This document shows positions 31,137 through 35,408 of a stretch of DNA of 35,408 nucleotides, piece by piece (position 1 is the stretch's first letter; every line of letters starts with the position of its first letter). Both the position numbers and the translations under genes were made by a program. Origin of the DNA: Pseudomonas entomophila (lineage in GTDB: Bacteria > Pseudomonadota > Gammaproteobacteria > Pseudomonadales > Pseudomonadaceae); contig NZ_JARGCS010000013.1 of the NCBI RefSeq assembly GCF_029193575.1, positions 1 through 35,408 of the forward strand, written 5' to 3'. Under the pieces are notes generated by a model that made no database searches, had not been told where the DNA came from, and saw nothing but the letters and a program-made list of their open reading frames with translations.

Positions 31137-32294
31137 ATGCCGGGGCCGGTCTTCCCCTGGCGGGATGGCAACCAGTTCGAACTGCTGGTCGATGGCCCCG
31201 AATTCTTTCCGCGCATGCTTCTGGCGATCGTGCGTGCCGAATACCAGGTCGACCTGGAGCTGTACCTGGTGGAAGCGGGAGCCTGCGCCGAGGCGGTGGT
31301 CGAGGCGCTGGAGGTCGCCGCCCAGCGTGGCGTGCGCGTGCGTTGCCTGTTCGACGACTACGGTTCGCTGGCGTTTCCCGTGGCCCTGCGCCAGCGCCTG
31401 CAAGCCGCGGGCGTGGCCTTGCGGTTGTACAACCGCCTGCGTTGGCGTCGCGGTTTGCGCAACCTTTACCGCGATCACCGCAAGCTGCTGTTGGTGGACG
31501 AGCGCTGGGCGGTGGTCGGCGGTACCGGCGTCACCGATGAGTTCTGGACCCCGGGCGCGGACACCAGCGAGTGGCATGAGGTGATGGTGCGCATGGAAGG
31601 ACCGGTGGTCAGCGACTGGCAGTTGTTGTTCGACCGCCAGTGGCACGCCAACCAGCGTCGCACCGCCTGGCGCCCGCCGGAAGGCTTCGGCCTGCCGCGC
31701 CTGCCCAAGGTGCCCGTCCAAGGCCTGGGCCTGGGCCGGGTGGCCTACGCCGACGCCCGCCAGCACCGCGACATCCTGCATGCACTGGTGCGTGCGCTGA
31801 ACAGCGGGCAGCAGCGCATCTGGCTGGCGACGCCGTATTTCCTGCCGACCTGGAGCGTGCGCCGCTCGTTGCGCCGCGCCGCGCACAAGGGTGTCGACGT
31901 GCGCCTGCTGCTCACCGGTCCGCGTACCGATCACCCCTCGGTGCGCTACGCCGGCCACCGCTACTACCCGCGCCTGCTGCGCGCCGGGGTGCGGATCTTC
32001 GAATACCAACCGTGTTTCCTGCACCTGAAGATGGCCGTGGTCGATGGCTGGGTCAGCGTGGGTTCGTGCAACTTCGACCACTGGAACCTGCGCTTCAACC
32101 TCGAAGCCAACATCGAGGCCCTCGACCCCTCGCTGACCGCCGCCGTGGTGGCCAGCTTCGAGCGCGACTTCACCCTGAGCGAGGAGGTCGACCTCGACCA
32201 CTGGAACGCCCGGCCGTTGTGGCGGCGCATCAAGCAACGGCTGTGGGGCTGGCTCGACCGCCTGGTGGTCAACCTGCTCGACCGGCGCAACTGA
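31137..32294 (+). CDS. Phospholipase-D / cardiolipin-synthase-like protein (ClsB type)
   Basis: Protein of 385 residues with two HKD motifs: H114-x-K116-x4-D121 ([11 protein letters not shown]) and H296-x-K298-x4-D303 ([10 protein letters not shown]), each followed by a GG/GS-N-like element (GSCNFD). It lacks the N-terminal TM helices of ClsA, as in E. coli ClsB. It probably transfers phosphatidyl groups to make cardiolipin or a related lipid. It begins 1 bp after the YceI gene. A hairpin CGACGG/CCGTCG lies just past its stop (32298-32315). Confidence 0.88.
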   Translation: MPGPVFPWRDGNQFELLVDGPEFFPRMLLAIVRAEYQVDLELYLVEAGACAEAVVEALEVAAQRGVRVRCLFDDYGSLAFPVALRQRLQAAGVALRLYNRLRWRRGLRNLYRDHRKLLLVDERWAVVGGTGVTDEFWTPGADTSEWHEVMVRMEGPVVSDWQLLFDRQWHANQRRTAWRPPEGFGLPRLPKVPVQGLGLGRVAYADARQHRDILHALVRALNSGQQRIWLATPYFLPTWSVRRSLRRAAHKGVDVRLLLTGPRTDHPSVRYAGHRYYPRLLRAGVRIFEYQPCFLHLKMAVVDGWVSVGSCNFDHWNLRFNLEANIEALDPSLTAAVVASFERDFTLSEEVDLDHWNARPLWRRIKQRLWGWLDRLVVNLLDRRN

Positions 32295-32297
32295 GAC

Positions 32298-32315
32298 CGA
32301 CGGCGTATACCGTCG
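32298..32315 (+). terminator. Hairpin past the PLD-family gene
   Basis: CGACGG and CCGTCG pair around CGTATA. There is no T-run, so termination is uncertain; the next gene starts 59 bp later with its own ribosome site. Confidence 0.35.
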
Positions 32316-32373
32316 CTCGTCAAAGCGGACTATCGTGCAGGTTTGTTCCCCTGCAAACGAAGGAGTGTGTGCG

Positions 32374-32952
32374 ATGAGCGCAAAGAAGATTCTCATGCTG
32401 GTGGGCGACTACGTCGAAGACTACGAGGCGATGGTGCCGTTCCAGGCCCTGAGCATGGTTGGCCACACGGTGCATGCGGTGTGCCCGGAAAAGCTCGCTG
32501 GGCAGACCGTGCGCACGGCGATCCACGATTTCGAGGGCGAGCAGACCTACAGCGAGAAGCCGGGGCACAACTTCGCCTTGAACTACGACTTCGTCCAGGT
32601 GCGCGCCGAGGGTTACGATGCGCTGTTGATCCCGGGTGGGCGGGCGCCGGAATACCTGCGCTTGGATGAGCGGGTGCTGAAGCTGGTCAGGGAGTTCGAC
32701 CAGGCCGGCAAGCCGATCGCAGCGGTGTGCCATGGTGCGCAGTTGCTGGCGGCGGCGGGCATCCTCGAAGGGCGTGAATGCAGCGCCTACCCAGCCTGCG
32801 CGCCGGAGGTCAAGTTGGCCGGCGGGCGCTTCGTGGATATCTCGATCGACCAGGCGCACGTGGATGGCAACCTGGTGACGGCGCCGGCGTGGCCAGCGCA
32901 TCCGGCATGGTTGGCGGCGTTTTTGAACGCGTTGGGTACTCGCTTTAGCTGA
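32374..32952 (+). CDS. DJ-1/PfpI-family protein
   Basis: Protein of 192 residues with the class I glutamine-amidotransferase-like DJ-1/PfpI fold. The nucleophile elbow is [10 protein letters not shown] (C119, H120), and the oxyanion Glu is likely E15 or E18 ([10 protein letters not shown]). The [15 protein letters not shown] block is typical of the PfpI/YhbO group, protease- or deglycase-like stress proteins. ATG 32374 has AAGGAG at 8-9 nt; the in-frame extension upstream lacks support. A large stem-loop follows. Confidence 0.9.
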   Translation: MSAKKILMLVGDYVEDYEAMVPFQALSMVGHTVHAVCPEKLAGQTVRTAIHDFEGEQTYSEKPGHNFALNYDFVQVRAEGYDALLIPGGRAPEYLRLDERVLKLVREFDQAGKPIAAVCHGAQLLAAAGILEGRECSAYPACAPEVKLAGGRFVDISIDQAHVDGNLVTAPAWPAHPAWLAAFLNALGTRFS

Positions 32953-32985
32953 GGCAAGTCTCTGGGGTACTCGTTGACGGCCCAA

Positions 32986-33032
32986 GCTCCCCTTGGCTGC
33001 TTGAAGCCGGGGGGAGCGAGCTAGCGGATTTT
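32986..33032 (+). terminator. Strong stem-loop past PfpI gene
   Basis: GCTCCCCTTGGCT (32986-32998) pairs with AGCCGGGGGGAGC (33005-33017) over 13 bp, including two G-T wobbles. A TTTTT run follows 10 bp later, overlapping the end of the convergent Rhs gene. It probably ends the plus-strand transcript. Confidence 0.6.
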
Positions 33033-35408
33033 TGGATAATAGATTCGTTGTGCGGCGATACGTCTATGGGCGTTATCGAAAAAGCCGCCCTTGACCCCCT
33101 TGAGCCTTTCCCAGTAGGGGATAGTTTCTTGCGGAAGAGTAGTTAATCCAGAGTGATTTCCGGCCCGTGTGAATTGCATCAGATCCGGGTGCTTGGTCAG
33201 GATCACATTGTCATAACCTGCTACCGGCCGCTGCAACACATCGGCGATCTTTTGTGCAGCCCCTGACGATCCCCCTTCGCAGGCCAGAAGAATAATTCCT
33301 TTTCCTTCTGGATAATTGACGCGTTTCAATTGTGGATTGATGTCCGAGAGGGCGACTTCTCGTGCGCTCCGATACTGCCCTTTGCTGTTCATCAAACTGC
33401 CTTTTGCGAAAAAACCGTCCCCATGTGTTTCGAACGCCGCAACGTCATTGCCCAAGAATTTTTCATGGAACACCACATCTGAATTACCGGGCTTTCGTTC
33501 ATACAGAATGCGTGAGTTTCCATAATCCGTTCTCGCTGATGTAGACGAGGCTGACTTGCGTGCGGCTCCCCCTTTACGTCTGAGACTGTTTATTTTTTTC
33601 ATGGCGCGGCCGCTCTTGTTGGCTAATGACCCTATCGCTTTAGGGGCCATTTCCACTGCGCTACCTACCAACCCTGTGCCCAACGACACCCATCCCAGGA
33701 TACTGGCGGCCTTGTCGTCGTACCCGGTGGCTTCCAGTACCGTGGAGGCGATTCCGGTTCCCAACGAAATGGCACCCAAGGTCGCCGCCGCGATAGACGC
33801 CGCTCCGCTGGCCGTAAGGGCACCTATACCCCCGGCTGCAATCGCCGCGAAGGCCGGTGCGGCAGCGCCGAAGCTGGCGACCGTGGCCACCACACCCAGG
33901 GCCGTGCCGATACCGGCGACCAGCCACGTCCACCAAGCATGGCCATCCGGGTCGATGCGGTTGACCGGGTCGCCGCCGCAGTAGGCATAGGGGTTAAGCC
34001 CGCCACGCCCGAACGGGCTTTCGCTGTCGGGGCTGAGGAAACCCATCACGATAGGGTCATAGGGGCGGTAGCCGCCGGGGATGTACCAGCCAGTCAGCGG
34101 TTCGCGGCGCTCGCCCGCATAGGCGTAGGGACCGTTGGCGGGGTCTTCGGCCTCGGCGCCATGGGCGCTGTAGTGCCGGGTACGCACGGCGTCGTCGGCC
34201 TCCAGGCGCACGCTGCCCTGGGCGTCGCAGCCGAGCAGGGTGACGCGACGCACGCCGGCGGTGATGCGGTTGAGGGCGAACAGCGCGCCGTTTTCGCCGA
34301 TGCGCTGGAGCAGGTCATCGCCGGTCTGCTCGTGGGTGAGCAGGCCGGCGCTGAAGAAACTGCGGGTGAGGGTGCCGTCGAGCACGCGGTCGGTGAGGTT
34401 GCCGCTGGGGTCGTAGCGGTAGTCGCAGGTCTGGCCGTTGTACTGGACCCGGGTGAGGCGGTCCTGGGCGTCCCAGGTGAGGGTGCGGCCGAGGCTGTCG
34501 GCGATGACCCGGCCACAAGCGTCGTAGTCGAGGGTAATCGACGCTGGCCAGCTGGAATGGGTATGGGCGATGGTGGTGACCTGGGTGGGGTCTTGGGTAT
34601 TGTCGTAGGTGAAGGTGGCCTTGTCGGTGCTGCCGTCGGCGAAGGTGCTGTCGACCTGGGTGTAGCCGTCCAGGGCGTTGAAGGTGAAGACCTGTTCGAT
34701 GATGCGGTTGCCGAAGGGGTCTTGCGGCGCGACGGCGGCGTCGGCGGTGTAGGTGGTCAGGCGGCCAAGGCTGTCGTAGTCGAAGGTTTCCTGGCCTTGG
34801 ATGGCGCCGTCTTCCCAGGCCCGCGAAACCACTTGGTCCAAGTCGGAATACAGCAAGGTCTGCGTGCAGGTGCGGGTACTGCCGGCCGTGGTGGCGGCGA
34901 AGGTGCGGGTGTGCTCGCGGCCGAGGCCGTCGTAGGTGAGGGTTTGGACCAGGCGGTTGCTGGCGTCGGTGGTGGTGACGGTTTCGACACGGGAAAAGGT
35001 GTCGAAGGTGAAGGCGGTGGTGACGTCGTCCTGCAGGTGTTTTTCCAGGCGGCCGAAGCGGTCGTATTCGTAGCGGTGGTCGCTGCCGTGGCTATCGACG
35101 AGACCCTGGCGCAGGCCATTGAGCGAGTGGCGCCAGGTGGTGGCGTGAGTGTTGCCCTCGACGGTCCAGGTGTCCTCTAGCGGTTTGCCGGAGGGGGTGT
35201 AGGTAAGGTCGAGCGTGCCGAGGGGGCCGCTGCTGGTGTCGGGCTGGCCGAGGCGGGGGTGGTAGGTGAAGGTATTGGCGGGTTCGCCAGCAGGGGTGAT
35301 GCTGAGCACCTGGTTGTCGAGGGCGGCCTCGTAGGTGTAGGCGACGCGCGTGCCGTCGGGCAAGCGGTTGGCACTGGGCGGAAGTTGGCCGGGCAGGTAC
35401 TCGAAGCC
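33021..35408 (-). CDS. Rhs/TccC-type toxin, 3' part (5' end outside window)
   Basis: The frame stays open to the window edge, so this is the C-terminal ~795 residues of a larger protein. The N-terminal part has many YD-repeat units (YEYDRFGRLEKHL, FDYDSLGRLTTYTA, LDYDACGRVIADSLGR). The RHS core follows: WYIPGGYRPYDPIVMGFLS, then GGLNPYAYCGGDPVNRIDPDG (33938-34020). A long Ala/Gly-rich hydrophobic stretch (about 33640-33940) comes next, as in TccC components of Tc insecticidal complexes. The last ~190 residues, from MKKINSLRRKGG on, are the variable effector tail. It carries FETHGDGFF (His codon 33423-33425) and ILLACEGGSSG (Cys codon 33279-33281), 48 residues apart, like a clan CD cysteine peptidase. 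GC drops to about 50% in this tail (31/60 in 33361-33420). No immunity gene follows. The function of the tail is inference. Confidence 0.85.
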   Translation of the reverse strand, partial: GFEYLPGQLPPSANRLPDGTRVAYTYEAALDNQVLSITPAGEPANTFTYHPRLGQPDTSSGPLGTLDLTYTPSGKPLEDTWTVEGNTHATTWRHSLNGLRQGLVDSHGSDHRYEYDRFGRLEKHLQDDVTTAFTFDTFSRVETVTTTDASNRLVQTLTYDGLGREHTRTFAATTAGSTRTCTQTLLYSDLDQVVSRAWEDGAIQGQETFDYDSLGRLTTYTADAAVAPQDPFGNRIIEQVFTFNALDGYTQVDSTFADGSTDKATFTYDNTQDPTQVTTIAHTHSSWPASITLDYDACGRVIADSLGRTLTWDAQDRLTRVQYNGQTCDYRYDPSGNLTDRVLDGTLTRSFFSAGLLTHEQTGDDLLQRIGENGALFALNRITAGVRRVTLLGCDAQGSVRLEADDAVRTRHYSAHGAEAEDPANGPYAYAGERREPLTGWYIPGGYRPYDPIVMGFLSPDSESPFGRGGLNPYAYCGGDPVNRIDPDGHAWWTWLVAGIGTALGVVATVASFGAAAPAFAAIAAGGIGALTASGAASIAAATLGAISLGTGIASTVLEATGYDDKAASILGWVSLGTGLVGSAVEMAPKAIGSLANKSGRAMKKINSLRRKGGAARKSASSTSARTDYGNSRILYERKPGNSDVVFHEKFLGNDVAAFETHGDGFFAKGSLMNSKGQYRSAREVALSDINPQLKRVNYPEGKGIILLACEGGSSGAAQKIADVLQRPVAGYDNVILTKHPDLMQFTRAGNHSGLTTLPQETIPYWERLKGVKGGFFDNAHRRIAAQRIYYPKIR

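Noticed and set aside
33640..33940. Hydrophobic segment of the Rhs protein as an independent membrane protein gene
   Set aside because: It is in frame with the RHS core before it and the tail after it, with no separate start signals; TccC-like proteins carry such a segment.
33939..35180. Plus-strand frame rich in Gly/Val/Ala opposite the Rhs gene
   Set aside because: Its repetitive look comes from the YD repeats on the other strand; no start signals or family features.
1..35408. CRISPR arrays, tRNA, rRNA, integrase or attachment sites
   Set aside because: No regularly spaced repeats, tRNA-like cloverleaf, rRNA stretch or recombinase gene was seen in any intergenic region.

Overview
The window looks like chromosome of a Pseudomonas of the P. 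putida group. The DNA is GC-rich with strong G/C third-position use. Nearly all of 2.0-33.0 kb follows, from memory, the P. aeruginosa PA4381-PA4349 region: colRS, inaA, mexVW, the icmP cluster, bifA, sodB, argO/argP, xenB-pyeM-pyeR and olsBA. This assignment rests on recognised protein sequences and gene order; no search was run.

Layout. (1) 1-1189: a complete IS5-group insertion sequence whose outer end is the first base of the window. It interrupts a lower-GC gene of unknown function (1156-1638). (2) 2.0-6.6 kb: envelope-stress module. A PAP2 phosphatase diverges from colR-colS, followed by a methyltransferase, an InaA/WapQ-type sugar kinase and a small exported protein. Two near-identical ColR-box-like sites lie in front of the PAP2 gene and the methyltransferase gene. 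(3) 6.7-10.9 kb: mexVW-type RND efflux pair on the minus strand. (4) 11.1-16.3 kb: iron-linked cluster on the minus strand: lipoprotein imelysin IcmP, di-heme lipoprotein, second imelysin and DUF1513 protein. (5) 16.4-20.2 kb: bifA (c-di-GMP phosphodiesterase), sodB (Fe-SOD) and argO, with argP divergent. (6) 21.2-23.1 kb: NAD-dependent epimerase and a membrane-anchored coiled-coil protein. (7) 23.2-25.7 kb: pyeR-pyeM-xenB operon, with an ATATCG-rich operator region shared with a divergent AcpH-like gene. (8) 26.5-28.1 kb: olsB-olsA for ornithine lipid. (9) 28.2-33.0 kb, plus strand: acyl-CoA dehydrogenase-like protein, serine hydrolase, small Cys-containing exported protein, YceI protein, phospholipase-D/cardiolipin-synthase-like enzyme and a DJ-1/PfpI protein. 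(10) 33.0-35.4 kb: 3' part of an Rhs/TccC-type gene, cut by the window edge.

Most of the window is conserved core genome concerned with envelope integrity, efflux, iron, oxidative stress and membrane lipids. The two ends are accessory. The strongest candidate for something undescribed is the tail of the Rhs/TccC-like protein: an AT-richer module of about 190 residues with a His-Gly / Ala-Cys-x-Gly pair resembling clan CD (caspase-like) cysteine peptidases, and no immunity gene beside it. GC statements are by eye except where a count is given.
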